A stretch of DNA of 64,000 bases from NCBI RefSeq assembly GCF_003569785.1, contig NZ_KZ983995.1, positions 62,001-126,000 of the forward strand, given 5' to 3'. Positions 44,624-54,531 of this stretch are shown in pieces. Under the pieces are notes generated by a model, which saw nothing but the letters and a program-made list of their open reading frames with translations, was not told where the DNA came from and did no database searches. The number at the start of each line of letters is the position of its first letter. Positions within the stretch are counted from its first letter, which is position 1. The DNA comes from Leucobacter sp. wl10. GTDB taxonomy: Bacteria; Actinomycetota; Actinomycetes; Actinomycetales; Microbacteriaceae. The translations under genes and the position numbers were made by a program.

Positions 44624-47179
44624 ATGCGGAACCCCTATCTCGACGAGGTCTTCTCCCCGGATCGGGTCATGGACCCGCGGAGCCTCGCGGCGATGCAGCC
44701 CAACCGGCTGAGTGCGTCGCGAAGCTTTCTGGCGAAGATGCTGCACGAGGGGTGGCGGGTCGACCGCGACGAACTCCGGATCGACGCGCGCGGCAACGGC
44801 TCGGCGAGATACACGATCACCACGCCGACCGGGAGCATCACCTTCGCCGCTTGGCTGCGCGAGCCCCGCGGCGCGAATCGCACCGGACGCATCATCGGGA
44901 CCTCCTGGGACATGCTGGGAACGCTGATCGACGGCATCGCCACCGACGCGCAGATCGAGACATCGGAGACCGAGCTCCCGAAGCTCTACGAGGGTCGCGC
45001 GCCGGAGGGCACGCTGATCTGGATGCGCTCCAACCAGAGTCTTCGCCTCTTCCGCCATGTCCGCGATTCGCTCGCGACGGGTGGGCAGCCGGATGCCGCA
45101 GAGGTGAAGCGCGTCGGCTATCTCATGCGGAACACCGGCCTCGACGGCAACGGCACATTCGGTTCCGCGTCGTTCCCCGCGATCGCCGGCGATCATCCGC
45201 TCGCGGTGTCGTATCACGCTCAGATGCTCTCGGCGTATCTCATGCGCGAGCTCTCGGTCGACGTCGTCGAGGAGCTCGCCCGGCTCGATGCGCCCGCCAC
45301 GGCCGTTCGCCTGGCGCCGGAGGTGCGCCGCCACATCGGCGTCGGCAACGGGTCGGCGCTCGGCCTCGTGATGTTCGTCTACAACCGCCCCGTCCTCATC
45401 CACTCCTACATCGCACTCACGATCGAGGTCCTGCGGCACGTGCTGGAGCTGCCGCTGGAGCCGGGAGACCCACGTTTCGACCGTCTGGAGTCGCTCCTGG
45501 ACCGCACGATCCGGTACCGCGTACTCGAGGACACGCGGTACCGGGTGTTCACGGGCGGGAAGCAGCTCGCCGCCGACCTCCGCCGGATCCGCGCGGTCGT
45601 AAGGGCCGCCCGCCGCGGCGAGCTCGTCCGCGGTTCCGCGGAGACCCTGCTCGCCGCCGTGCACCGGTACGCCGGCGCTCGAGTCGCCCCCGAGGCGCTC
45701 CAGACGCTGAACACGCTGCTGATCGAGCTCGCGCCGGATCACGCTGACGCGCTGATGCAGAAGCGGCTCGCGTTCGAGGAGTCCCTCGAGTTCGACCCGC
45801 GTACTCCGGCGAGCGAGATCCGCGAGGCGCTCACCGAGACGTTCGGATGGGCGTTCGAGCTTCCGCTGAACGATCCCGCGCACCGGGACCGGACGTGGTA
45901 CCAGTCCCGCGCAGCCGAGGAACCCCGCTCCGGTCCCGCCGAGGAGGTGCCGGGCGCGCACGAGGTGATCCCGAACTACCCGTCGCGGGCCCGTGAACTG
46001 CTCGGCGCCCTCGACGCGAGCGACGCGGGAACGCCCGTGGGGGCGATTCTCGCGGAGCACCCCCATCTCGAGCACATGGCCCGCTCCGCGCTCGCGCTGC
46101 GCGGCCTGCCGTATGCGGTCCCGCACGCCGACCCCCACGACATCGATTTCGTGCCGGTGTGGCTCGTCCGTCTCGTGAATGCGTTCGTTCACGGACTCGA
46201 CCGCACCGAGGACTTCCTGAACCGCTCGGTGCTCGGTCTCATCTTCGACGGCGCCCCCTTCCGCGACGAGCTCGCGACGGCACCGTCGGACGCGTGGTGG
46301 TGGACCTATCGGCCCGCCGGAGGGCGAGGGACCGCGGAGCCGGACGAGCGGCCCCGGGCCGTGCGCGCGGCGGCGGTGCTTCCGGCGCTCGCTCCCAAGG
46401 AGAGCGCCATCATCGCGCCGGAGCACCCTGCGGGCGACCGGATCACGATGAGGTTTCGCGAACTCCGCCTCGCCGCGGGACGGGCGATGCAGGCGCTGGG
46501 AGTCCCCGAGGGATCCTGGCACGGTGCGCGCGACTTCTTCGTGACCTCCCTCGTGGCCGACCGCACGGCGGTCCAGGGCTTCGGGGAGGCGCTCGCCCGT
46601 TCGATCGCGCCGGACGGCTCCGCGCCCGAGTGGCGTGCTCCGGCGGCCGAACGCTCGGAGCGCCTCATCGAGCTCGACTGCCACGGGCAGAGCCTGCACG
46701 CCGTGGGCCACGTACTCGTGCACGCGATCGCCTCGGCCTCGACCGCAGGGGGAATCGACGTGCGTCTCGATGCGTTCGAGCCGGATCGCGCGGAGGCGGG
46801 GCTCGTGCTCGCGCTCGCACGGGTCGGCGTCGAGCTCGCACGGGTCGACGAGCTCGGCCCCGGCGCCTACCGGGCGCGCATCCCCGAAGAGCCCGAGGCG
46901 GCCCGGGCGCGGTACCGCACCGCCTTCCGTGCGTTGATCCTCGACGGTCTCGAGGTCCCGGCGCAGCAGTGGTGGGACGTCTACTACCCGGCCAATGCCG
47001 GCCTCTACCCCGACACGCCGCTGTCGAGGCAGCACACCGGCACCGTCAAAGACGTGTATGTGCCCGGCCAGCGTCTGACGCGCCTCTTCGATCCCGAGGA
47101 GGTCGAGCGCTCGACCGATCCGAACCGCGACACCGATCAATTCATCTCGCTGAACACCGACCAGCCCGCATCCGTCTGA
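44624..47179 (+). CDS. Uncharacterised 851-residue protein of the dipeptidase/ABC cluster
   Basis: I do not recognise a domain. It is a large soluble protein without signal peptide or membrane helices. It has two halves: about 1-400 (NPYLDEVFSPDRVMDPRSL, NRLSASRSFLAKM, RIIGTSWDMLGTLIDG, YLMRNTGLDGNGTFG) and about 470-851 (PSRARELLGALDAS, HDIDFVPVWLVRLVNAF, DCHGQSLHAVGHVLVHAI, WWDVYYPANAGLYPDTPL). The ATG at 44624 has GGAG eight bases upstream and gives MRNPYLDEVF; the in-frame ATG at 44603 lacks a site. Conserved-looking His, Asp and Trp-rich stretches suggest an enzyme. It is first in an operon with an M19 dipeptidase-like protein and a polar-amino-acid importer. Confidence 0.75.
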   Translation: MRNPYLDEVFSPDRVMDPRSLAAMQPNRLSASRSFLAKMLHEGWRVDRDELRIDARGNGSARYTITTPTGSITFAAWLREPRGANRTGRIIGTSWDMLGTLIDGIATDAQIETSETELPKLYEGRAPEGTLIWMRSNQSLRLFRHVRDSLATGGQPDAAEVKRVGYLMRNTGLDGNGTFGSASFPAIAGDHPLAVSYHAQMLSAYLMRELSVDVVEELARLDAPATAVRLAPEVRRHIGVGNGSALGLVMFVYNRPVLIHSYIALTIEVLRHVLELPLEPGDPRFDRLESLLDRTIRYRVLEDTRYRVFTGGKQLAADLRRIRAVVRAARRGELVRGSAETLLAAVHRYAGARVAPEALQTLNTLLIELAPDHADALMQKRLAFEESLEFDPRTPASEIREALTETFGWAFELPLNDPAHRDRTWYQSRAAEEPRSGPAEEVPGAHEVIPNYPSRARELLGALDASDAGTPVGAILAEHPHLEHMARSALALRGLPYAVPHADPHDIDFVPVWLVRLVNAFVHGLDRTEDFLNRSVLGLIFDGAPFRDELATAPSDAWWWTYRPAGGRGTAEPDERPRAVRAAAVLPALAPKESAIIAPEHPAGDRITMRFRELRLAAGRAMQALGVPEGSWHGARDFFVTSLVADRTAVQGFGEALARSIAPDGSAPEWRAPAAERSERLIELDCHGQSLHAVGHVLVHAIASASTAGGIDVRLDAFEPDRAEAGLVLALARVGVELARVDELGPGAYRARIPEEPEAARARYRTAFRALILDGLEVPAQQWWDVYYPANAGLYPDTPLSRQHTGTVKDVYVPGQRLTRLFDPEEVERSTDPNRDTDQFISLNTDQPASV

Positions 47180-47187
47180 GGAGCATC

Positions 47188-48174
47188 ATGATCTACGTCG
47201 ACAGCCTGCTCTGCTCGCCGCTCGAAACCGAACGACTCGACGACCGCCGGTACCTGGAAGAGGTCGCCGAGGGCGGACTCGGGGCGATCACGGTCACGGT
47301 CGGTTTCTGGGAGGACGCCACCGAGTCCATGGACCAGATCGTGAAGTGGCGCAACATGGCCGAGGACAACGCCGACCTCGTCGAGATCGCCTACCGGTCG
47401 AGCGACATCAGGCGCATCGCCGAGTCGGGGCGCACGGCTATCGTCCTGGGCTTCCAGAACCTGGCCTTCCTGCAGGGGCGCCTCGGCTACGTCGAGCTCT
47501 TCGCGCGCATGGGCACCCGCGTCGGCCAGCTCACCTACAACATCCAGAACGACATCGGCGGCAGCTGCTACGAACCGCACGACAGCGGTCTCTCCCGCTA
47601 CGGCAGATACGTGGTGCAGGAGATGAACCGCTGCGGCATGGTGATCGACCTCTCCCACGTCGGCGAGCGGACGACGCTCGACGCCATCGGGGCGTCGGAC
47701 CAGCCGGTCGCCATCACGCACGCGAACCCGGCGACGCTGGCCCCGCACCCGCGCAACAAGTCGGACCGCGTGCTCGACGCGCTGCACGAGCGCGGCGGGG
47801 TCATCGGGGTCTCCGTCTACCGCAACCTGGTGGGGGAGTACACGACGCCGCAGCGGTGGTCCGAGCTCGTGGCCTGGACCGTCGATCGCGTCGGGATCGA
47901 GCACGTCGGGATCGGCACCGACCTCGACCAGAACGGCGGGTTCGAGTACGTCGAGTGGATGCGGCAGGGCCGGTGGGCGCGCGAGATCCAGTACGGCGCC
48001 TCGAGCGCATCGAAGCCCGGCCCCACGCCGCCGCTCGACTGGTTCCGGTCACCCGCGCAGTTCCCGAACGCCGAGCGGTGTCTCCGCGAGCGCGGGTTCG
48101 CCGAGGGCGAGGTCGCCGCGATCATGGGCGAGAACTGGCTGCGCTTCTACGACGAAGTGTTCCGAGAGATCTAG
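47188..48174 (+). CDS. Membrane-dipeptidase (M19) family protein with altered metal site
   Basis: This 328-residue TIM-barrel amidohydrolase belongs to peptidase family M19. Two metal histidines are kept (H157 in DLSHVGE, H178 in ITHANP, with the 21-residue spacing of renal dipeptidase) and so is GTD in GIGTDLDQ. The N-terminal HxD pair is replaced by VDSLL, and the bridging glutamate by Q90-N91 (GFQN). It thus falls in the branch that, as I recall, includes PA5396 of the Pseudomonas betaine-catabolism locus. It may hydrolyse a dipeptide or amide, or another substrate with one metal. GAGGAG before ATG 47188; no signal peptide. Confidence 0.83.
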   Translation: MIYVDSLLCSPLETERLDDRRYLEEVAEGGLGAITVTVGFWEDATESMDQIVKWRNMAEDNADLVEIAYRSSDIRRIAESGRTAIVLGFQNLAFLQGRLGYVELFARMGTRVGQLTYNIQNDIGGSCYEPHDSGLSRYGRYVVQEMNRCGMVIDLSHVGERTTLDAIGASDQPVAITHANPATLAPHPRNKSDRVLDALHERGGVIGVSVYRNLVGEYTTPQRWSELVAWTVDRVGIEHVGIGTDLDQNGGFEYVEWMRQGRWAREIQYGASSASKPGPTPPLDWFRSPAQFPNAERCLRERGFAEGEVAAIMGENWLRFYDEVFREI

Positions 48175-48194
48175 GACGAGAAGGAGAAGCACCC

Positions 48195-48995
48195 GTGGCA
48201 GTGATCGATACGTCGACGACGACGTACACCGGATCCAATCTGAGACCGTTCCTCAACGCGGAGCGGATCGTCAAGCGCTTCGGCGCGCACCGAGCCATCG
48301 ACGACGTGTCGCTGGCCGTCGGGCGAGGCGAGGTCATATCCGTCATCGGACCCTCGGGAGCCGGGAAGAGCACGTTCCTGCGCTGTCTGAATCTGCTCGA
48401 GATTCCCGACTCCGGCGTCCTCGCGATCGGTGGGGACGAGCTCGCCTTCGACGACGGCGCTCCTCCGAAGCGCGCAGAGGTCGCGAGGCTCCGCCGCCAG
48501 GCCGGTATGGTGTTTCAGTCCTTCAATCTCTTCCCCCATCTCACCGCCGCGCAGAACATCGAGCTCGCGCAGAAACGGGTGCTCGGTCGCACCCCTGCCG
48601 AGGCGGAGGGCCGCGCGCGGGCGCTGCTCGAGCGCGTCGGTCTAGCGGCGAAGGCCGACGCGTATCCCAGCCAGTGCTCGGGAGGCCAGCAGCAGCGCAT
48701 CGCGATCGCCCGGGCGCTCGCGATGGACCCGGAACTCATGCTCTTCGACGAGCCGACGTCCGGGCTGGATCCCGAGGTCGGCGCCGAGATCCTGAGCGTC
48801 ATGCGGGAGCTCGCGGACTCGGGTATGACGATGCTCATCGCAACGCACGAGATGGAGTTCGCACGGCACGTCTCGAACCGCGTCGTCGTGATGGTGGACG
48901 GCGCGATCGTGGAGCAGGGCCGGCCCGAGCAGATCATGACCGAGCCGAAGAGCGAGCGCGTGCGGCGCTTCCTCTCGGCGGTCCTGGGGCGATGA
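48195..48995 (+). CDS. Polar amino acid ABC transporter ATP-binding protein
   Basis: The 266-residue ATPase of the HisP/GlnQ class has Walker A GPSGAGKS followed by TFLRCLNLLE, the Q-loop in FQSFNLFPH, signature CSGGQQQR (Cys in place of the usual Leu), Walker B LMLFDEPTSGLDPE and switch His in ATHEME. Start GTG 48195 follows AAGGAGAAG. It lies 20 bases after the M19 gene and one base before the permease ATG. Substrates of this class are polar amino acids, opines or betaines. Confidence 0.92.
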   Translation: MAVIDTSTTTYTGSNLRPFLNAERIVKRFGAHRAIDDVSLAVGRGEVISVIGPSGAGKSTFLRCLNLLEIPDSGVLAIGGDELAFDDGAPPKRAEVARLRRQAGMVFQSFNLFPHLTAAQNIELAQKRVLGRTPAEAEGRARALLERVGLAAKADAYPSQCSGGQQQRIAIARALAMDPELMLFDEPTSGLDPEVGAEILSVMRELADSGMTMLIATHEMEFARHVSNRVVVMVDGAIVEQGRPEQIMTEPKSERVRRFLSAVLGR

Positions 48996-48996
48996 C

Positions 48997-49641
48997 ATGG
49001 GCGAGGCACTGGTCGCGATCGTCCTTGCGGCAGGCATGACCATCCTCCTCACCGCGGTCTCGGGCGCGGTGGGAATCGTGCTGGGCGCGCCCGTGATGCT
49101 GCTCTCCCGCAGCCGGCTCGCGCCCGTCCGTGCTTGTTACTGGGCGTTCGTGCATCTCGTGCGCGGCGTCCCCACGCTCGTGTGGCTGTTCATCGCGTTC
49201 TTCGGCATCACTCAGCTGGGAATCACGCTGACGGCGATCGCATCCGCGATGATCACGCTGAGCGTCATCGCCGTGGCCAGCATGGCCGAGATCTACCGCG
49301 GCGGGCTGAACGCGATCAACTCCGGTCAGTGGGAGGCGAGCGCGGCGCTCGGGCTCGGGCCGTGGAGCGCGGCGCGCGACATCCTCTTCCCGCAGCTCTT
49401 CCGCGCGGTCTCGCCGACCGTCGCCACCTATCTCGTGGGGCTCATCAAGGAGTCGGCGCTCGCCTCGACCATCGGCGTCGCCGAGATCACGTTCGTCGCG
49501 GGACTGCAGGTGCAGTACTTCGGAGACGGCCTCACCTTCTTCGCATTCGCGGGCCTGGTCTACCTGGTGCTCAGCGTGCCGCTCGGCGCGCTGTCGAGGG
49601 TGATCCACGCCCGCCTGACTCGGAGGTACGCGGTGCTATGA
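48997..49641 (+). CDS. Amino acid ABC transporter permease
   Basis: The 214-residue HisM/HisQ-type permease has about five helices. Its coupling region is GLNAINSGQWEASAALGLGPWSAARDILFPQLFRAVSPTV, typical of polar amino acid systems. RGVPTLVWLFIAFFG is the other family mark. It starts one base after the ATPase stop and its own stop overlaps the next permease ATG. Confidence 0.92.
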   Translation: MGEALVAIVLAAGMTILLTAVSGAVGIVLGAPVMLLSRSRLAPVRACYWAFVHLVRGVPTLVWLFIAFFGITQLGITLTAIASAMITLSVIAVASMAEIYRGGLNAINSGQWEASAALGLGPWSAARDILFPQLFRAVSPTVATYLVGLIKESALASTIGVAEITFVAGLQVQYFGDGLTFFAFAGLVYLVLSVPLGALSRVIHARLTRRYAVL

Positions 49642-50348
49642 GCGACTTCTCCTGGCTATGGAGCTGGCCGGTTCATGTCCCGAGTCTGCTCCCGGGACTG
49701 GCCGTGGCCATCCTCATCACCGTGCTGTCGTGCACGATCGGCTATCCCCTCGGCTTCTTCCTGGCGCTCCTGTCGGAGTCGCGCAGCGCGTGGATCCGCT
49801 GGACCGCGATCGTGGTCGTGGAGACGGGGCGCGGCGTGCCCGCGCTCGTACTCCTGTATCTCGTCTACCGCGGGCTCCCGCAGTTCGGCGTGCTGCTCGA
49901 AGCGCTGCCCGCGTCGGTCGTCGCGCTCACCGTGACCGCGGCGGCGTACTCGGCCGAGATGATCCGGGCGAGCATCGCGGCACTTCCACCGGGCCAGACC
50001 GATGCCGCGGATGCGCTCGGGCTTGTTCGCGCAGACCGCTTCCGCTTCGTGATCCTGCCGCAGGCGGCGAGGATCTCGATCCCGCCGCTCGTCAACCTGA
50101 CGATCACGATGTTCCACATCACGTCGCTCGCGAGCGTCATCACGGTCGCAGAGATCATGCAGGCGGCGTATCTCAGCGGCGCGATCAACTGGCAGTACAT
50201 GTCCGTGTACATCGCCGCCGCGTTCGTGTACGCCGTCATCGCAATCCCGGGCGCCGTCCTCGCTGGCCGGCTCGAGCGCCGACTCTCGGGAGATCGACCG
50301 CGCGCGAGACGTCGGCGCGCGCGTGCGCCCGAGCCTGTTCTCTCGTGA
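49638..50348 (+). CDS. Amino acid ABC transporter permease
   Basis: The 236-residue second permease, a partner of the preceding one, carries ETGRGVPALVLLYLVYRGLPQFG and the coupling loop ASIAALPPGQTDAADALGLVRADRFRFVILPQA. An Arg-rich cytoplasmic tail ends the protein. ATG overlaps the upstream TGA by four bases, so the heterodimer halves are translated in a fixed ratio. Confidence 0.92.
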   Translation: MSDFSWLWSWPVHVPSLLPGLAVAILITVLSCTIGYPLGFFLALLSESRSAWIRWTAIVVVETGRGVPALVLLYLVYRGLPQFGVLLEALPASVVALTVTAAAYSAEMIRASIAALPPGQTDAADALGLVRADRFRFVILPQAARISIPPLVNLTITMFHITSLASVITVAEIMQAAYLSGAINWQYMSVYIAAAFVYAVIAIPGAVLAGRLERRLSGDRPRARRRRARAPEPVLS

Positions 50349-50406
50349 GTCCGCCTCGGCCCCGATCCAGCACGACCCCCAACTCCACCGAATCCAGGAG
50401 GCATCG

Positions 50407-51264
50407 ATGAAGAACCGAATGATCCGCATCGCCGCGCTCGGCGCGGTCACCGCGCTGCTGCTCACCGGGTGCAGCGCACCGCAGGAGTCCTCGGGCTCAG
50501 CGAACCAGAGCTGTAAGCCGGCTCACGACGGCGTCGAGACGATCACGCCCGGCGTGCTCACCGTCGCCACCTACGACTACCCTCCCTTCGCCTACATGGA
50601 GGAGGGCAAATTCGTCGGGATCGAGGGCGAGATCATGAACCGCATCGCGGAGATGGAGTGTCTCGAGGTGAAGCTCGTCCCCGGCGATTCCTCGGCGATG
50701 ATCACCTCGGTGCAGACCGGCCGCGCCGACACGACGCTCGGCAGCTGGTACCGCACGGCCGAGCGCGCCAAGGTCGTGCGGCTCAGCGAGCCGGTCGTCA
50801 CCTCGCCGCTCTCGGTCGTGTCGACGACCGGGATCAGCACGGTCGACGAGATCGCAGCGCTCGACACCGTGGGGGCGGGGCAGGCGCTCGTCGGGATCGA
50901 GGAGCTGCAGGCCCTCCTCGGCGACCGGCTCAAGCTCTACACGACGAATGACGCGGAGTTCGCGGATTTTCAGGCGGGCCGGATCAAGGGGGCGGTGCTC
51001 GGGCTCGGGGCCGCCGTCGCGCTCCTGAAGCTGTACCCCATCGAGGGGGCGACGGTCAAGCCCATCGAGGCGGATCCCCGCCTCTCCGCGACCGTGAACG
51101 TCGGCCAGACGAACTTCCCGGTGAATCTCAAGAACGAGAGCCTCGGGAAGGCCATCGACGCGGATATCGCGACGCTTCGCAAGGAGGGCTTCATCGCGAA
51201 GCTCGCCGAGAAGTACGGCTTCCCCGCGGAGATCGCCGAACCGGGAGAGCCGAATCTGCTGTGA
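50407..51264 (+). CDS. Amino acid ABC transporter substrate-binding lipoprotein (SBP family 3)
   Basis: The 285-residue binding protein has a signal peptide and lipobox LLLTGC (cysteine near residue 20) followed by SBP_bac_3 features: VATYDYPPFAYMEEGKFVGIEGEIMNRIAE and SMITSVQTGRADTTLGSWYRTAERAKVVRLSEP. It would capture the imported amino acid or derivative outside the membrane. AGGAGG lies six bases before ATG 50407. It is the last gene of the operon and is followed directly by a strong hairpin. Confidence 0.92.
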   Translation: MKNRMIRIAALGAVTALLLTGCSAPQESSGSANQSCKPAHDGVETITPGVLTVATYDYPPFAYMEEGKFVGIEGEIMNRIAEMECLEVKLVPGDSSAMITSVQTGRADTTLGSWYRTAERAKVVRLSEPVVTSPLSVVSTTGISTVDEIAALDTVGAGQALVGIEELQALLGDRLKLYTTNDAEFADFQAGRIKGAVLGLGAAVALLKLYPIEGATVKPIEADPRLSATVNVGQTNFPVNLKNESLGKAIDADIATLRKEGFIAKLAEKYGFPAEIAEPGEPNLL

Positions 51265-51270
51265 GCGGCC

Positions 51271-51302
51271 CCGGTGCGGGGCGATTCGACGCCTCGCACC
51301 GG
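51271..51302. terminator. Strong terminator hairpin between convergent genes
   Basis: A 13-bp stem including one G-U pair (51271-51283 with 51290-51302, arm CCGGTGCGGGGCG) with a six-base loop starts seven bases after the binding-protein stop and lies 55 bases before the end of the convergent oxidoreductase gene. It may serve both strands. Confidence 0.7.
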
Positions 51303-51356
51303 ACCCGCGCACGGTCGTCCGGCAGGGAGCGACCGCGGCCGCCGTGCTCGGTGCGC

Positions 51357-52445
51357 CTACGCCGAGAACCGCGCGCGGCGATACTGCGGCGGCACCAGTC
51401 CCGTCGCGGAGGGGGCGCGGAGCTCGTGCGCCCAGCGGATCGGCAGGTGCGGGTCGGCGAGCAGCGGACGCGCCAGCGAGATCACGTCGGCCTGGCCGGA
51501 CGCGAGGATGCCTTCGGCCTGCGCCGCCGAGGTGATGAGCCCGACGGCGCTCACGGGCAGCGGCCCGCGGCGCACGCGCTCGGCGAGCGCGACCTGATAC
51601 GAGGGGCCGACGGGGATGCCCGCGCCGGTCGTGTTGCCGCCCGACGAGACGTCGATGAGGTCCGCGCCGTCGTCGGCGAGCCACTCGGCCACTGCGGCCG
51701 CCTGCTCGACGTCGAAGCCGCCCTCCGTCCACTCGGTGGCCGAGACGCGCACCACGATCGGCAGTGCCGGGTGCCGATCCCGGATCGCCCGCACCGTCTC
51801 GCGCAGCAGCCGCGCCCGCCCCGCGAGATCTCCGCCGTAGGCGTCGTCGCGCCGGTTCGAGAGCGGCGAGAGGAACTCGTGGATGAGGTACCCGTGCGCG
51901 GCGTGCACCTCGACGGCGTCGAGACCGGCCGCGACCGCCCGGTCGGCGGCGTCGGCGAAGCCCCGCACCACGCGCGCGATCCCCTCGGCGTCCAGCTCCC
52001 GCGGCACCGCTAGGTCGCCGAACGGGACGGCCGAGGGAGCCGCGGTCTCCCACCCGCCCTCGCCCTCGGGCACCGAGCCCTCGGGGAAGCCCGGGAGCCA
52101 CGGGTGGGTGGACGCCTTGCGGCCCGCGTGGGCGAGCTGCACGCCGATGCGGGCCCCGTGCCCGTGCGCGATCTCGGCGAGCCGCGCGAAGGCCGCGGTC
52201 TGGTCCTCGTTCCACAGGCCGACGTCGCGCGGCGAGATGCGGCCCTCGGGCACGACCGCCGTCGCCTCGACCATCACCAGGCCGGCGCCCCCGCGGGCCA
52301 GGCCGCCGATGTGCTGCAGGTGCCAGTCGCGCGGCACGCCGTCCTCCTCCGACACCGAGTACTGGCACATCGGCGCGACCCAGAGGCGATTGCGCACCTC
52401 GAGGTCTCGGAGGCGGAACGACTGGAAGAGGAGCGGATCGGCCAT
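51357..52445 (-). CDS. NADH:flavin oxidoreductase / old yellow enzyme, YqjM-like
   Basis: The 362-residue FMN-dependent ene-reductase is of the thermophilic-like OYE class. Visible are LFQSFRLRDLEVRNRLWVAPMCQYS (with the Cys of this class near residue 27), GVQLAHAGRKAS, VEVHAAHGYLIHEFLSPLSNRRDDAYGG (the H-x-x-H substrate pair) and VGLITSAAQAEGILASGQADVISLARPLLADP. It would reduce an activated alkene with NAD(P)H. Its physiological substrate is unknown. ATG 52445 gives MADPLLFQ. Divergent from the ABC exporter gene. Confidence 0.9.
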   Translation of the reverse strand: MADPLLFQSFRLRDLEVRNRLWVAPMCQYSVSEEDGVPRDWHLQHIGGLARGGAGLVMVEATAVVPEGRISPRDVGLWNEDQTAAFARLAEIAHGHGARIGVQLAHAGRKASTHPWLPGFPEGSVPEGEGGWETAAPSAVPFGDLAVPRELDAEGIARVVRGFADAADRAVAAGLDAVEVHAAHGYLIHEFLSPLSNRRDDAYGGDLAGRARLLRETVRAIRDRHPALPIVVRVSATEWTEGGFDVEQAAAVAEWLADDGADLIDVSSGGNTTGAGIPVGPSYQVALAERVRRGPLPVSAVGLITSAAQAEGILASGQADVISLARPLLADPHLPIRWAHELRAPSATGLVPPQYRRARFSA

Positions 52446-52568
52446 GACCCGGGAGTCTACTCCTCGGGCGAACGCGGGAAGAATCCGCGCGGCGGGACGT
52501 TGCACCCTGTGACGCGGCCCGCCGGCGGCACCGCGACACCCAGCGCGACACCCCGGAGGCACCCCGCA

Positions 52569-54404
52569 TTGACCACGCTCCTGCGCATCCTGAGGTTCAC
52601 CCGATCCCTCACCCCCTACTACCTCGGCATCATGATCGCCGCGGCCGTGGTGACGGCGGCCGGCCTCGCCGTCCCCTTCATCACGGGCCGGGTCACCGAC
52701 GTGATCGTGAGCGCGGTGGGCACCGCCGCGGACGGGAAGGGCGCGGTCGCCGACGTCGCGGGCGAAGCGATCCGCATCGTCGTGCTGCTCGCGATCGCGC
52801 TGCTCGCGGTGAGCCTGGTCGAGGCGGGCATCGGCAACGTCGGCGGCTACTGGGGCGACGTGATGAGCGCCAAGATGCGCACGATCCTCTCGACGCGGTA
52901 CTTCGAGCAGCTGCTCGCGCTGCCGCAGCGCTACTACGACAACGAGCTCACCGGCACGATCGTGGCCCGGCTCAACCGCTCCATCTCCGAGATCACGAAC
53001 TTCATGAAGACGTTCTCGAACATGTTCGTGACCATGCTGTTCACCACGATCTCGGTGCTCGCGATCAGCGCGTACTACTACTGGCCGCTCGCGGTGCTCC
53101 TGGCGGTCGCCTACCCCCTCTACCTGTGGTTGACCGCGCTCACGAGCCGCAGGTGGCAGCGCCTGGAGGGCGAGAAGAACGATCACGTCGACGTCGCCTC
53201 GGGGCGCTTCGCCGAGGTCGTGGGGCAGATGCGGGTGGTCAAGTCGTTCGCGCGCGAACGCGACGAGCTCGACGCGTTCAGCCGCCGCTTCGAGAGCACC
53301 GAGCGCCTCACCGGCCTGCAGTCCCGGCACTGGCACGCGATGGACGCGCTGCGCCAGGGCGTGCTGTACGCGATCTTCTTCGTGCTGTACGCGATCATCT
53401 TCGTGCGCACCGTCACGGGGTACTTCACGCCCGGTGAAATGGTGATGCTGATCCAGCTCATGGGCATGGCCCGTCAGCCCGTCATGAGCCTCAGCTGGGT
53501 CGTCGACGCGGCGCAGCGGGCGATCGCCGGGTCGAAGTCGTACTTCGAGGTGATGGACCTCGATCCGGTGCGCGTCGACGGCGGCGGGGACCGGCCGCGG
53601 GAGCCTCGGGCGACGACGAAGCCGGCCCGCGCCGGTGATCCGGATCGTCCAGCCGTGTCGTTCCGCGGCGTGCACTTCGGCTACGACGACGATGACGTGC
53701 TCGCGGGGATCTCCTTCGACGTCGCCCAGGGGGAGCGGATCGCGTTCGTCGGCGAGTCGGGCGGCGGCAAGACCACGATCACGAGCCTGCTCATGGGGCT
53801 GTACGGTGTGCGCTCGGGCACGATCGAGGTGGCGGGCGCGGGGGCGGGCCTCGAGGATCTGCGCCGCGGCATCGGGGTGGTGTTCCAGGAGCCGCACCTG
53901 TTCTCGGGCACGATCGCCGAGAACATCGCGTACGGACGGCCCGACGCGACGCGCGAGGAGGTCGGTGCCGCGGCCCGGCGGGCCGCGGTCGACTCGTTCG
54001 TCGGCGGGTTCCCGAACGGATACGACACCGTGATCGGCGAGCGCGGCGTGAAGCTCTCGGGAGGCCAGAAGCAGCGCATCGCCGTGGCCCGGGCCATGCT
54101 CAAGGACGCGCCGATCCTCGTGCTCGACGAGGCGACCTCCGCGCTCGACACGAAATCGGAGCGCCTGGTGCAGGCGGGGCTCGAGGACCTCATGCGGGGC
54201 CGCACGAGCCTCATCATCGCGCACCGGTTGTCGACCATCGCCGAGGTGGACCGGATCGTCACCCTGCGCGACGGGCGCATCGACGAGGTCGGCACCCCCG
54301 CGGAGCTCGCGGCGTCGGGCGGCATCTACGCCGAGCTGCTCGCGCTGCAGGGCTCGACGGCGAAGGCCGACCGCAGGCGGCTGCGGGAGTTCGAGGTGGT
54401 GTGA
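52569..54404 (+). CDS. ABC exporter, fused transmembrane and ATP-binding domains
   Basis: The 611-residue half-transporter has a six-helix transmembrane domain (about residues 15-325) with [21 protein letters not shown]. Its ATPase domain (about 365-600) has Walker A GESGGGKT, signature LSGGQKQR, Walker B ILVLDEAT and switch His in AHRLST. It works as a homodimer or with an unlinked partner, exporting a drug or lipid. TTG 52569 is preferred because GGAGG lies nine bases upstream; an in-frame GTG at 52509 would add twenty low-complexity residues. Confidence 0.9.
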   Translation: MTTLLRILRFTRSLTPYYLGIMIAAAVVTAAGLAVPFITGRVTDVIVSAVGTAADGKGAVADVAGEAIRIVVLLAIALLAVSLVEAGIGNVGGYWGDVMSAKMRTILSTRYFEQLLALPQRYYDNELTGTIVARLNRSISEITNFMKTFSNMFVTMLFTTISVLAISAYYYWPLAVLLAVAYPLYLWLTALTSRRWQRLEGEKNDHVDVASGRFAEVVGQMRVVKSFARERDELDAFSRRFESTERLTGLQSRHWHAMDALRQGVLYAIFFVLYAIIFVRTVTGYFTPGEMVMLIQLMGMARQPVMSLSWVVDAAQRAIAGSKSYFEVMDLDPVRVDGGGDRPREPRATTKPARAGDPDRPAVSFRGVHFGYDDDDVLAGISFDVAQGERIAFVGESGGGKTTITSLLMGLYGVRSGTIEVAGAGAGLEDLRRGIGVVFQEPHLFSGTIAENIAYGRPDATREEVGAAARRAAVDSFVGGFPNGYDTVIGERGVKLSGGQKQRIAVARAMLKDAPILVLDEATSALDTKSERLVQAGLEDLMRGRTSLIIAHRLSTIAEVDRIVTLRDGRIDEVGTPAELAASGGIYAELLALQGSTAKADRRRLREFEVV

Positions 54405-54531
54405 GACGGCCTCCGCCGCCGCTCCCGCCCCCTTTCCGCCCCGCCCGGCGGCGGCCCGGAGCCGTGAGCGTCGGAGGTCTGTGCCAGGGTTGGAGTGTCC
54501 GACCGACCGCGAGATCCCGAAGGAGGGCCCG

